From IMG/VR virus record IMGVR_UViG_3300047564_002169, positions 34,587 through 98,586 of that record: 64,000 bases of DNA; one strand, 5' to 3'. A program made the translations under genes and the position numbers. Source of the DNA: a virus. A model generated the notes under the pieces. That model had not been told where the DNA came from. It did no database searches and was given only the letters and a program-made list of their open reading frames with translations. Positions 26,419-33,162 of this stretch are shown in pieces (the first letter of the stretch is position 1; each line of letters starts with the position of its first letter).

Positions 26419-26805
26419 ATGTCTTTATCACCATTTGACTTTATTAATGCTATTAGTCTAACTAAGAAAGATCTGATGGCAGACGACGAACTGGCGCATA
26501 AAGACTATGTACCATTTATCGTAAATCGTGGTTTGTCATATTTTCCAGACACGATATTATATGCCAATGAAATGAATCTTAAGGCAGGTATACCTAATGA
26601 TTGGCAGTTCTCTTTTTACCTAAATAGTATACCAAAGAAAAAAAGATTCAGTAAATGGCATAAAAAAGACACTGAGACTGAATCTTTTCGAATGGTCAAA
26701 GAGTACTACGGTTATTCTGATGAGAAATGTAAAGAAGCCTTAACTGTTCTCACAGATCACCATTTGACTATGATAAAAGAAAAATTGTTTAAAGGTGGAA
26801 AATAA
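26419..26805 (+). CDS. 62: Clamp loader small subunit gp62
   Basis: Partner of gp44 in the clamp loader. The 128-residue protein is shorter than T4 gp62 (187) but typical of marine relatives. Signatures are the N-terminal SPFDFINAISLTKKDL, the central YVPFIVNRGLSYFPDTILYA and KKRFSKWHK. Its stop overlaps the regA start (TAATG), indicating coupling. Confidence 0.9.
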   Translation: MSLSPFDFINAISLTKKDLMADDELAHKDYVPFIVNRGLSYFPDTILYANEMNLKAGIPNDWQFSFYLNSIPKKKRFSKWHKKDTETESFRMVKEYYGYSDEKCKEALTVLTDHHLTMIKEKLFKGGK

Positions 26806-27230
26806 TGACTATAGAAATGGTTTACTACGACTGGACACCAGAGTCGATGCTTGAAGTGAGTCTGCCAGAACCAGACAACTTTCTAAAAATCCGAGAGACT
26901 CTAACTCGGATTGGCATTGCCTCCAGAAAAGAAAATAAGCTATATCAATCTTGCCATATTTTACATAAACAAGGTAGATATTTCATCGTACACTTCAAAG
27001 AATTGTTCGCTCTTGATGGTAAAGAATCTAACATCACGAGTGGCGATATTGAAAGAAGAAACGCTATTGCCAGTCTGTTGGCTGACTGGGATCTTTTAAA
27101 AATACTAAATACTGCACAAGCAGAACAAAAGGCATCTTTATCTCAAATCAAGGTAGTTTCTTATAAAGAAAAAGACCAGTGGGAATTGGTGCCCAAGTAT
27201 AATATTGGGGCTAAAGTTAGGCGCTCCTAA
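26805..27230 (+). CDS. regA: Translational repressor RegA
   Basis: Binds start regions of early mRNAs (in T4 including 44, 45 and its own) to block translation. The 141-residue protein (T4: 122) has the typical RIGIASRKENKLYQSCHILHK and FKELFALDGK segments. Located directly after gene 62, as in T4. Probable targets here are the early transcripts 45-62. Confidence 0.92.
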   Translation: MTIEMVYYDWTPESMLEVSLPEPDNFLKIRETLTRIGIASRKENKLYQSCHILHKQGRYFIVHFKELFALDGKESNITSGDIERRNAIASLLADWDLLKILNTAQAEQKASLSQIKVVSYKEKDQWELVPKYNIGAKVRRS

Positions 27231-27235
27231 ATTTG

Positions 27236-27253
27236 AGGTATTTTAAAATACCT
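27236..27253 (+). repeat. Perfect 18-base palindrome after regA
   Basis: AGGTATTTT/AAAATACCT, a perfect dyad just behind the regA stop and 34 bases before the next gene. It may be a protein-binding site or a weak hairpin. No T-run follows. Confidence 0.5.
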
Positions 27254-27286
27254 ATATCATCACTTATAACATTGAAAGGAAATACA

Positions 27287-27511
27287 ATGACACAATTGAC
27301 ATTTGAATTGAGCGTAGAAGAGGCAAACACTATTCTTCGTGTTTTGGGCAAACATCCGTTCGACGAAGTCGTTACGTTGATCCAAAAAATTAAATCTCAA
27401 GGTGAACCACAAGTAGCTTCTCTTGCTGCAGCACCTGCTGCAGAAGAACCTGCTGCGGAAAATACTGTCGCACAAGAGCCTCCAACCAAGAGCCAGAAAG
27501 CTCAAAAATAA
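27287..27511 (+). CDS. Small protein with Ala/Pro/Glu-rich tail
   Basis: A 74-residue protein. The first 35 residues (TFELSVEEANTILRVLGKHP) look structured and helical. The rest is a low-complexity AAPAAEEPAAE tail. An AAAGGAA ribosome site precedes the ATG. Similar small proteins with this N-terminus are common in marine T4-like phages. Function unknown. Confidence 0.65.
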   Translation: MTQLTFELSVEEANTILRVLGKHPFDEVVTLIQKIKSQGEPQVASLAAAPAAEEPAAENTVAQEPPTKSQKAQK

Positions 27512-27520
27512 TTTATCCTT

Positions 27521-27538
27521 CCGCACAAATTTGTGCGG
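27521..27538 (+). repeat. Perfect palindrome CCGCACAAA/TTTGTGCGG
   Basis: A perfect 18-base dyad 10 bases after the preceding stop, just before the terminator. It may add to the terminator structure or be a protein site. Confidence 0.55.
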
Positions 27539-27541
27539 GTG

Positions 27542-27569
27542 AAAACAAGGTCTATTCGACCTTGTTTTT
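27542..27569 (+). terminator. Rho-independent terminator after the regA block
   Basis: An 11-bp stem (AAAACAAGGTC with GACCTTGTTTT) with a 5-base loop, ending in a T-run. The T-run also forms the 5' arm of the next long hairpin, so the two structures compete. Confidence 0.85.
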
Positions 27570-27740
27570 ATCGGTTGTTATCGTCCCGCATCTGGTCAGT
27601 AGAGTCAGTTCTTGCCGTGATGACAACCGATAAAAACAAATCTTAAGTCCCACTACCTTGGGAGCGTTGAAGCCACGGCATAAGGCGTCCGAGAAATTTC
27701 ACTGTCCCTCGTTAGTGGACCCCGTATAAAGTAAGCGGGA
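27566..27740 (+). ncRNA. Candidate structured RNA between the regA block and hsp20
   Basis: No ORF is seen in 27,512-27,804, but several nested inverted repeats are. A 13-bp perfect stem (27,566-27,578 with 27,623-27,635) closes a 70-base hairpin. Bases 27,647-27,655 pair with 27,713-27,720 across 74 bases, with an inner GGGA/TCCC pair. CCCG/CGGG follows at 27,721-27,738. CATAAGGC (near 27,680) is complementary to GCCTTATG further down (near 27,764). This could be a stable phage RNA or a leader element. No known RNA family is recognised. Confidence 0.4.
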
Positions 27741-27742
27741 TT

Positions 27743-27750
27743 TATAAATA
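27743..27750 (+). promoter_or_regulatory. Late promoter (TATAAATA) for hsp20
   Basis: Exact TATAAATA, 55 bases before the hsp20 ATG, which has an AAAAGGAGAA ribosome site. Confidence 0.75.
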
Positions 27751-27804
27751 CAACAGTAGATGCCTTATGGGTCTACATTTTTAACTCGCTGAAAAGGAGA
27801 ATAT

Positions 27805-28335
27805 ATGCCAAACTTGCAATTTCCACACACATTCGCGTCACTGGGTAAAGACTTCGACAAATTTTTTGTTGGATTCGACGACCAATTCAATCGTCTAGCA
27901 AAAATGCACGACGACTTGACAAAAAATATTCCTAACTATCCTCCATATAACATCAAGAAAGTTGATGACAACAAGTACGTCATCGAGTTGGCTGTTGCTG
28001 GCTTTAGTCAGTCAGAAATCGAGATAGAGTTTGTAGATGACAAACTAATCGTAAAAGGCAACGCTAAAGAAGACGAAACGCAAGACTATCTGTTTAAAGG
28101 TATTGCAACTCGTAACTTCACTCGCGCATTCGCGCTCAATGACCAAATCGAAATCAAAGGTGCTGGTCTTTTGAATGGTATGCTTCAGATTGTTCTTGAG
28201 CGTATTATTCCTGAGCACAAAAAACCGCGAAAGATTGAGGTTTCCGATGGAGTGTCTGACTTTGGCGATATAAACCAAAAATCAGATCCTGAATTGTTAT
28301 TGGAAAAGAAATTAGGAAAGAAAAAAATATTCTAA
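27805..28335 (+). CDS. hsp20: Small heat-shock protein Hsp20
   Basis: Alpha-crystallin-type chaperone often carried by marine T4-like phages as a late gene. It has 176 residues. The crystallin domain spans about residues 45-145 (YPPYNIKKVDDNKYVIELAV, KLIVKGNAKEDE, then ARNFTRAF-like and GMLQIVLER). The typical G-x-L motif is read as NGMLQI. It may assist head/tail folding or protect host proteins; this is inferred. Confidence 0.92.
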   Translation: MPNLQFPHTFASLGKDFDKFFVGFDDQFNRLAKMHDDLTKNIPNYPPYNIKKVDDNKYVIELAVAGFSQSEIEIEFVDDKLIVKGNAKEDETQDYLFKGIATRNFTRAFALNDQIEIKGAGLLNGMLQIVLERIIPEHKKPRKIEVSDGVSDFGDINQKSDPELLLEKKLGKKKIF

Positions 28336-28352
28336 TTTTCATAAATTGTTTG

Positions 28353-28380
28353 GGGGAGAGCTTCGTTTCTCCCCTAAATA
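28353..28380 (+). promoter_or_regulatory. Hairpin overlapping a late-type box (CCTAAATA)
   Basis: The stem GGGGAGA/TCTCCCC (28,353-28,374) follows the hsp20 stop but lacks a T-run. Its end overlaps CCTAAATA (28,373-28,380), a late-type box six bases before the next ATG. It may both bound hsp20 mRNA and start the next transcript. Confidence 0.5.
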
Positions 28381-28385
28381 CATTT

Positions 28386-28595
28386 ATGATGAGAGCAAAA
28401 ATCACAAAAGACATGATTTCATTTATCCCTGTTCGCCGGGGAGATTGGATATTCAAAATATCAGTTTGGAGAACTAAACATGTAGTAGTGATTGCGCAGA
28501 ATGTTATTGATTTGCATATGATACATGTTGAGTGTTTTCAAAACGAAGAAGATGCAGCAGATTTTATTGAACGATTAACACGTGAGGAATTATGA
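28386..28595 (+). CDS. Small unknown protein
   Basis: A 69-residue protein (MMRAKITKDMISFIPVRRGD) with a WIFKISVWRTKHVVVIAQ beta segment and a helical end (EDAADFIERLT). It overlaps the next gene by 4 bases (ATGA). Function unknown. The ATG at 28,386 is chosen over an upstream in-frame TTG inside the hairpin. Confidence 0.6.
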   Translation: MMRAKITKDMISFIPVRRGDWIFKISVWRTKHVVVIAQNVIDLHMIHVECFQNEEDAADFIERLTREEL

Positions 28596-28909
28596 AACCA
28601 GGAAGTATTATAGTATTTAAATTGGTTAGTGGTGAGGAAATGATTGCGGAAATTTTTAACGTGTCTGATTCTCATTATGATGTAAAAAACCCGTCAGTTA
28701 TTATGCTGCAGAGAACTGAACACGGCGTTGGTGTTGCATTAATGCCGTACATGCCATATTGCGATGGCGCTGTTACGTTTTACAAACAATCAATAGTCGC
28801 GCTCGCCGAACCTAGCCAGAATATGATCAATGAATATAATAGATTATATGGATCCGGCATTCAAGTAGCACCAGCTTCGGCTCTCGCCGGTCTACATCTA
28901 GCGTCTTAA
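28592..28909 (+). CDS. Small Sm-like domain protein
   Basis: A 105-residue protein. The first 80 residues fit a short Sm-like barrel (GSIIVFKLVSGEEMIAEIFN). The end is flexible and Ala/Ser-rich. It resembles the Sm-like half of the 13,732-14,205 protein. RNA binding is possible but not shown. Confidence 0.6.
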   Translation: MKPGSIIVFKLVSGEEMIAEIFNVSDSHYDVKNPSVIMLQRTEHGVGVALMPYMPYCDGAVTFYKQSIVALAEPSQNMINEYNRLYGSGIQVAPASALAGLHLAS

Positions 28910-28935
28910 CGGCTTAAAATAATAGCTTTATCCAT

Positions 28936-28960
28936 AAACCTTCTCTAGTAGAAGGTTTTC
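28936..28960 (+). terminator. Rho-independent terminator
   Basis: Stem AAACCTTCT/AGAAGGTTT with a 5-base loop and a short T-run. A second small repeat (CCCTTGTATTTACAGGG) follows nearby. Confidence 0.75.
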
Positions 28961-29009
28961 ATGCTTCTAAACCCTTGTATTTACAGGGATTTCAGCCTCC
29001 AGAAAGTTG

Positions 29010-29038
29010 TTGCCTTTAATTGTGAATTAAAGTATAAT
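29010..29038 (+). promoter_or_regulatory. Early-type promoter for the ligase operon
   Basis: TTGCCT, 17 bases, TATAAT, 68 bases before the ATG at 29,106. Confidence 0.8.
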
Positions 29039-29105
29039 ATAGTTATAATGAGATAGGAAATATAATTTTGTGTTAACAGTTTGTTATCAGTTGAGGCGAT
29101 AAACT

Positions 29106-29471
29106 ATGATCCTTGTTAAAGAAATTACATCAGATTGGGTTGGAGTTGTGCGCCCTCCCAATCACACATATTTGATGGATGATAGAATGACTTCCGTGAT
29201 TGGTTACTTCAAACAGCATAATCCAAATACCTTTCATTTGCTTAAAAACCCTCTGACCATAGACACCCGACGCCGTAAATTTAAAGTGTTGCAGACCGGC
29301 TATAAATTTGTGGGCGATAAAGAAGCCGCGCCACACTGGGTGATTGAAGGCTCCAGTGGTCACAAATATGTTGTCTCGCAAGATAAAATGGGGTATAATT
29401 GTTCCTGCGTTGGATTCAAATATCACGGTAAGTGCAAACATATTGATGGGGTTGTGAATGAACTTAAATGA
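29106..29471 (+). CDS. SWIM zinc-finger protein
   Basis: A 121-residue protein ending in a SWIM finger: NCSCVGFKYHGKCKHIDG gives C-x-C-x(n)-C-x-H. SWIM domains bind DNA or proteins, often near recombination or repair factors. It overlaps the DNA ligase start by 14 bases, so the products may work together. Specific function unknown. Confidence 0.75.
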   Translation: MILVKEITSDWVGVVRPPNHTYLMDDRMTSVIGYFKQHNPNTFHLLKNPLTIDTRRRKFKVLQTGYKFVGDKEAAPHWVIEGSSGHKYVVSQDKMGYNCSCVGFKYHGKCKHIDGVVNELK

Positions 29472-30765
29472 ATTTTTTAACGATCTTGCGGCAAACAGTT
29501 CTCGTAACTATAAAATCGAACAACTGGAAAAAAATCGTGACAACCAACTGCTCATGCACGTTGTGCGATTGGCTCTTGATCCATTCACTCAATTCTATCA
29601 GCGTAAGATTCCATCGTACACTCCAGCGAAAGCTAATCAGGCTGACTCACTGGGTGCTGTGATGGATAGCTTGTACATGTTATTCAGTCGTGAAGTGACA
29701 GGTAATGCTGCAATCGAATACCTAACCAAACTTCTTAGCTCACTTACTGAAGATGATGCTAAGGTTCTTGAACGAATTATTCAAAAGGATTTGAAATGTG
29801 GGGTGCAAGTATCTACAGCAAACGCAGTTTGGACTGGCTTGGTGAACGAATATCCGGTTATGTTGTGCAGCCAGTTCGAACAGAAACTCGTGGACAAAAT
29901 TCAGTTTCCAGCATACGCGCAGCTAAAGATGGACGGGATGCGCTTCAACGCTATCGTCAGAAGTGGTAAGGTAGAATTTCGTAGCAGAAATGGTAAAGAG
30001 ATTCTACTTCTGGGTAATCTCGAGAAAGAATTTGCTGCTCTTGCTGGTGATGTTGATTGCGTGTTTGATGGTGAACTTATGGTTATGGATCCTGATGGAT
30101 ACCAATTCCTAGATCGTCAAACGGGTAATGGTATTCTTAATAAAGCGAACAAAGGTACAATCTCTACCAAAGAAGCTGCTATGGTGCACGCCACTGTTTG
30201 GGATGTGATTCCATATATTTATTTTGTTGAAGGTCACTGCCCCATTCCTTACAGTACTAGGTTTGCCACTGTTAAAACATTGATCGAGAAACAACCTAGT
30301 GAAGATAAAAAGATTTGGTTGGTGACTAGCGATGTTGTCAATACGCTTGATGATGCAAAAGAAATATTTGAAAAATACCTTGCAGAAGGGCTTGAAGGTA
30401 TCATTCTGAAAGACGGCTCTGGTGTTTGGGAAGATAAACGCGCGAAACATCAAATCAAATTCAAAGGTGAGTTGGAATGCGACCTCAAGATTGTTGCAGT
30501 TGAAGAAGGTGCTGGCAAATATGCAGGAATGCTTGGGGCAATTATTTGCGAGTCGGCTGATGGTGTTGTGAAGGTTAATGTTGGGTCTGGGTTCACCGAT
30601 GATCATCGCAAGAATATGGGAAAAGAAATAATTGGTAAAATAGTTGCGGTGAAGTATAATATGAGAATCAAAAATAAGCAAGGTGAAGAAAGTCTGTTTC
30701 TTCCAATATTTGTAGAAATTCGTGATGATAAAGATGTCGCAGACTCTAGTGGAGATATCAAATGA
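29458..30765 (+). CDS. 30: ATP-dependent DNA ligase gp30
   Basis: Seals nicks in replication and recombination. The 435-residue protein (T4: 487) has the nucleotidyl-lysine motif KMDGMR with Lys about 157, then FRSRNGKE (motif III region), CVFDGELMV, EGIILKDG (motif IV) and HQIKFKGE (motif V). Overlaps the SWIM gene before it and a small gene after it. Confidence 0.94.
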   Translation: MNLNEFFNDLAANSSRNYKIEQLEKNRDNQLLMHVVRLALDPFTQFYQRKIPSYTPAKANQADSLGAVMDSLYMLFSREVTGNAAIEYLTKLLSSLTEDDAKVLERIIQKDLKCGVQVSTANAVWTGLVNEYPVMLCSQFEQKLVDKIQFPAYAQLKMDGMRFNAIVRSGKVEFRSRNGKEILLLGNLEKEFAALAGDVDCVFDGELMVMDPDGYQFLDRQTGNGILNKANKGTISTKEAAMVHATVWDVIPYIYFVEGHCPIPYSTRFATVKTLIEKQPSEDKKIWLVTSDVVNTLDDAKEIFEKYLAEGLEGIILKDGSGVWEDKRAKHQIKFKGELECDLKIVAVEEGAGKYAGMLGAIICESADGVVKVNVGSGFTDDHRKNMGKEIIGKIVAVKYNMRIKNKQGEESLFLPIFVEIRDDKDVADSSGDIK

Positions 30766-31001
30766 TTTTAAATAAACCGCAGAAACGATTTTTTGATCCG
30801 CAATCAAAGAAAGACATGATGGTCGCTAAAATGTTTTTCAAATCTCATACATGGGGTGACGGTGGGTGTCCTTTCTTTTTGGAATTTCCTTATAGCACAG
30901 TTCCGGATATGATGAAGGATAAAATAATTCACAAAGCATTTGCGATGACGTTTGATAAGTTTCACCATGTTTACGGAGATGATCATGAAAGTGGTAATTA
31001 A
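30762..31001 (+). CDS. Small conserved protein after the ligase
   Basis: A 79-residue protein (MILNKPQKRFFDPQSKKDMM), overlapping the ligase stop by ATGA and the next gene by 17 bases. It contains a WGDGGCPFFLEFPYSTVPDM core. Function unknown. Confidence 0.65.
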   Translation: MILNKPQKRFFDPQSKKDMMVAKMFFKSHTWGDGGCPFFLEFPYSTVPDMMKDKIIHKAFAMTFDKFHHVYGDDHESGN

Positions 31002-31404
31002 TAATTGTTATGGCGGCTTCTCTCTTTCAAAAGAAGCCTGTCAAAGATATTTTGATATCAAAGGGCAACAAGTTTGGATAGAAGATGATACCCATTCTAA
31101 TTTTTTTACTGTTTGGTTAGTCTCGCCAGAGAATAGAATGGTTCTAAGAAAAAATAACTTCTATGAAATGTCTATGGAAGATCGTAAATCATACAACAAA
31201 CAGTATTCAGAACAGACTTGGCATTTTTCTGATGTGAACCGCGCAGACCCTATACTCGTTCAAGTTGTTGAAGAACTTGGGAAATCTGCAGCTGGTCGCC
31301 ACTCTAATCTAAAAATTGTACAAATTCCTGATGGTGTTCAGTGGACGATTGACGAGTATGATGGCAATGAACATGTGGCTGAAGTTCATCGCACTTGGAG
31401 TTAA
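30985..31404 (+). CDS. Conserved phage protein of unknown function
   Basis: A 139-residue protein. It starts MKVVINNCYGGFSLSKEAC and ends with a basic/acidic mix (GVQWTIDEYDGNEHVAEVHR). Similar proteins are frequent in large phages, but the role is unclear. The ATG at 30,985 has a GGAGAT ribosome site and lies inside the end of the preceding gene. Confidence 0.7.
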   Translation: MKVVINNCYGGFSLSKEACQRYFDIKGQQVWIEDDTHSNFFTVWLVSPENRMVLRKNNFYEMSMEDRKSYNKQYSEQTWHFSDVNRADPILVQVVEELGKSAAGRHSNLKIVQIPDGVQWTIDEYDGNEHVAEVHRTWS

Positions 31405-31416
31405 TAATTAACAGAC

Positions 31417-31445
31417 TTGAAGCGCATGAAGCAGAATACTGATAA
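31417..31445 (+). promoter_or_regulatory. Possible weak early promoter
   Basis: TTGAAG, 17 bases, TGATAA, 30 bases before the next gene. The spacing fits the other early promoters but the -10 is poor. Confidence 0.35.
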
Positions 31446-31475
31446 AATGTGTTAAGACAAAAATCGGAGAAGACA

Positions 31476-31784
31476 ATGAGTAAATTGGTATTAGTTGAAA
31501 CAGTTTCTATGTTTCGTATGCGATATATGATCGAAACTCCTGATGATCACCCTGAAGATGCGATTGATGCAGTGATGATCGAAGACGCGAAAGAGTTTTC
31601 TCAGAAGTGGGTTGGTGAGACAGTTGTGAGTCATCGCGTTTTGACTGAAGATGAAGCACTAAATCTTTGTGATGTAGATAATGAATACTTAAAATCGTGG
31701 ACAACTGAACAGAAGAAAACAAGTCTGTTCACTACCTTGCGCGACCAAGAATATGGGGATCATCCAGATTCTTACAATAAATGA
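31476..31784 (+). CDS. Small conserved protein
   Basis: A 102-residue acidic protein (MSKLVLVETVSMFRMRYMIE) with a predicted helix near EDAIDAVMIEDAKEFSQKW. A CGGAGAAG ribosome site precedes the ATG. It resembles small early proteins in other T4-like phages. Function unknown. Confidence 0.65.
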   Translation: MSKLVLVETVSMFRMRYMIETPDDHPEDAIDAVMIEDAKEFSQKWVGETVVSHRVLTEDEALNLCDVDNEYLKSWTTEQKKTSLFTTLRDQEYGDHPDSYNK

Positions 31785-31837
31785 CGGTTATTAAAAACGC
31801 ATTCGATCTTTTATAATAAGCGTTTGGGAGAATTAAA

Positions 31838-32413
31838 ATTTTTATATTCGACGTAGAAACTTTGGGAGTAGAATCCAATGCTGTCGTTTTATCGGCAGCA
31901 TTGATTCATTTTGATCCAGAATCGCAACCCACCTACCAAGATCTTTTAGACGCTGCGTGTTTTGTCAAATTTAATGCCAAACAACAGATGGATTCCGGTC
32001 GCACGGTTTCCAAATCTACTCTACAGTGGTGGAAAACACAACATGAATATGTGCGCAAAGTTTCTCTTGAGCCTAGTCATGAAGATGTTTCTGTTGAAAC
32101 TGGAATGCAAATGTTCTACGATTACATGGCGAAGTACCCAAATGCAAAATCGCAAACTATGTGGGCACGAGGCTCGCTCGACCAACTCGCGATTGATTCT
32201 CTCGCAGTTAAATTTGGCTTAGAAGAAATTACAGGGTATAATGTATGGCGTGATGTGAGAACTGCTATTGATATTTTGTATGGCACTTCCAATGGCTATG
32301 TAGACGTAGAGCACCCTCTCTTCTTGAGGCATGAAGTTATTAAACATATGCCCGTACATGATGCGGCTTATGACGCAATGATGCTTATGTACGGAGTTCC
32401 TTACAAGAATTAA
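31838..32413 (+). CDS. dexA: DexA-type 3'-5' DEDDh exonuclease with AUU start
   Basis: Exonuclease of the DnaQ/DexA fold. The catalytic first motif, F-D-V-E-T (residues 4-8), lies upstream of any ATG, GTG or TTG in this frame. A stop at 31,817 blocks further extension. The best start is ATT at 31,838, preceded by GGGAG at 7-base spacing, giving [10 protein letters not shown] and 191 residues. Another ATT at 31,832 sits too close to the GGGAG. Later motifs include [10 protein letters not shown] and the C-terminal HDAAYDA of DEDDh enzymes. The 3' end overlaps the minus-strand endonuclease gene. Confidence 0.8.
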   Translation: MFIFDVETLGVESNAVVLSAALIHFDPESQPTYQDLLDAACFVKFNAKQQMDSGRTVSKSTLQWWKTQHEYVRKVSLEPSHEDVSVETGMQMFYDYMAKYPNAKSQTMWARGSLDQLAIDSLAVKFGLEEITGYNVWRDVRTAIDILYGTSNGYVDVEHPLFLRHEVIKHMPVHDAAYDAMMLMYGVPYKN

Positions 32414-33041
32414 AATGAAACCTAATCATAGTCGGCTTTCCTCCTGTCTTACCGCAGTGTGGGCAAGTTACCGCTGGTTTGGGGTTTCTTAATTTCTGCT
32501 TATGTTCTTCTGAGAAAACTCTACCTCTTAAGTATTCGCTAATCTTGCGCTGTCTTTCAATAATTGCTTCTGAAGTCATATTCTCTTTGAAGTTTTTACC
32601 ATACATAGGATTCTTTTCTCCAGATACATTTTCGCTTATTTTTTTACGCGTTTCTGGAGAAGATGGAATTCCTCTGTTTGTTGCAGGTTTACCTGTTCTT
32701 TGATTGTTCTTTTTAATTTTGGCTTTGGATTCTTCAGTGTGCGTCATGCCATAAACACCATCTCCTCCATCAGTCAGATTTATGAGAATACCAGAACCGA
32801 CATTTTTACGACCATACCAACGGATATAAAATCTTTCTAATGCTAAAGAACCAAGTTCAGTTAAGTTTGTTTCTAGAATTGCAATTCTATGTATATCTTT
32901 GGGAATAGGTAAAAATTTGCGATGAATCGCCCATGCTCTTGTACCTTTACCTTTACCGATGTAGTAAGGCGTACCGTCTTCTCTGAGGTAGGCGTAAACG
33001 TAAAATCCTGGTGGAATGTTATTTCTACTATAAATATTCAT
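32385..33041 (-). CDS. GIY-YIG homing endonuclease on the minus strand
   Basis: The only minus-strand gene in the window. The 218-residue protein begins [20 protein letters not shown], with a GIY-YIG core (YVYAYL...YYIGKGKG), NUMOD3-like repeats ([26 protein letters not shown]) and a C-terminal CPHC-x(n)-HFNSC finger. It sits between dexA and polymerase gene 43. Its start codon is about 65 bases from the gene 43 promoter, and its end overlaps dexA by 29 bases. Its AGGAGTATC ribosome site is on the same strand. Confidence 0.88.
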   Translation of the reverse strand: MNIYSRNNIPPGFYVYAYLREDGTPYYIGKGKGTRAWAIHRKFLPIPKDIHRIAILETNLTELGSLALERFYIRWYGRKNVGSGILINLTDGGDGVYGMTHTEESKAKIKKNNQRTGKPATNRGIPSSPETRKKISENVSGEKNPMYGKNFKENMTSEAIIERQRKISEYLRGRVFSEEHKQKLRNPKPAVTCPHCGKTGGKPTMIRFHFNSCKELRT

Positions 33042-33105
33042 GCTGATACTCCTTAACAGTATTAGAGTCCTTGGAGATTGCCGTCTCGTGAAGGACACTT
33101 TTATT

Positions 33106-33134
33106 TTGACATTACCCATCCCTTAGGGTATAAT
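33106..33134 (+). promoter_or_regulatory. Early-type promoter for gene 43
   Basis: TTGACA, 17 bases, TATAAT, 28 bases before the start of gene 43. The -10 begins a dyad TATAATA-GTATT-TATTATA (33,129-33,147). Confidence 0.85.
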
Positions 33135-33162
33135 AGTATTTATTATATTTGGAGTTTCAATT

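Noticed and set aside
27647-27720. 74-base fold closed by GTCC-C-ACTA/TAGTGGAC that looked like a tRNA
   Set aside because: No T-loop TTCRA, no clear anticodon arm and a bulged closing stem. Kept only as part of a candidate structured RNA.
30109-30807. 232-residue minus-strand frame over the ligase
   Set aside because: Antisense shadow of gene 30 with Cys/Phe/Ile-rich composition, no recognised domain and no ribosome site.
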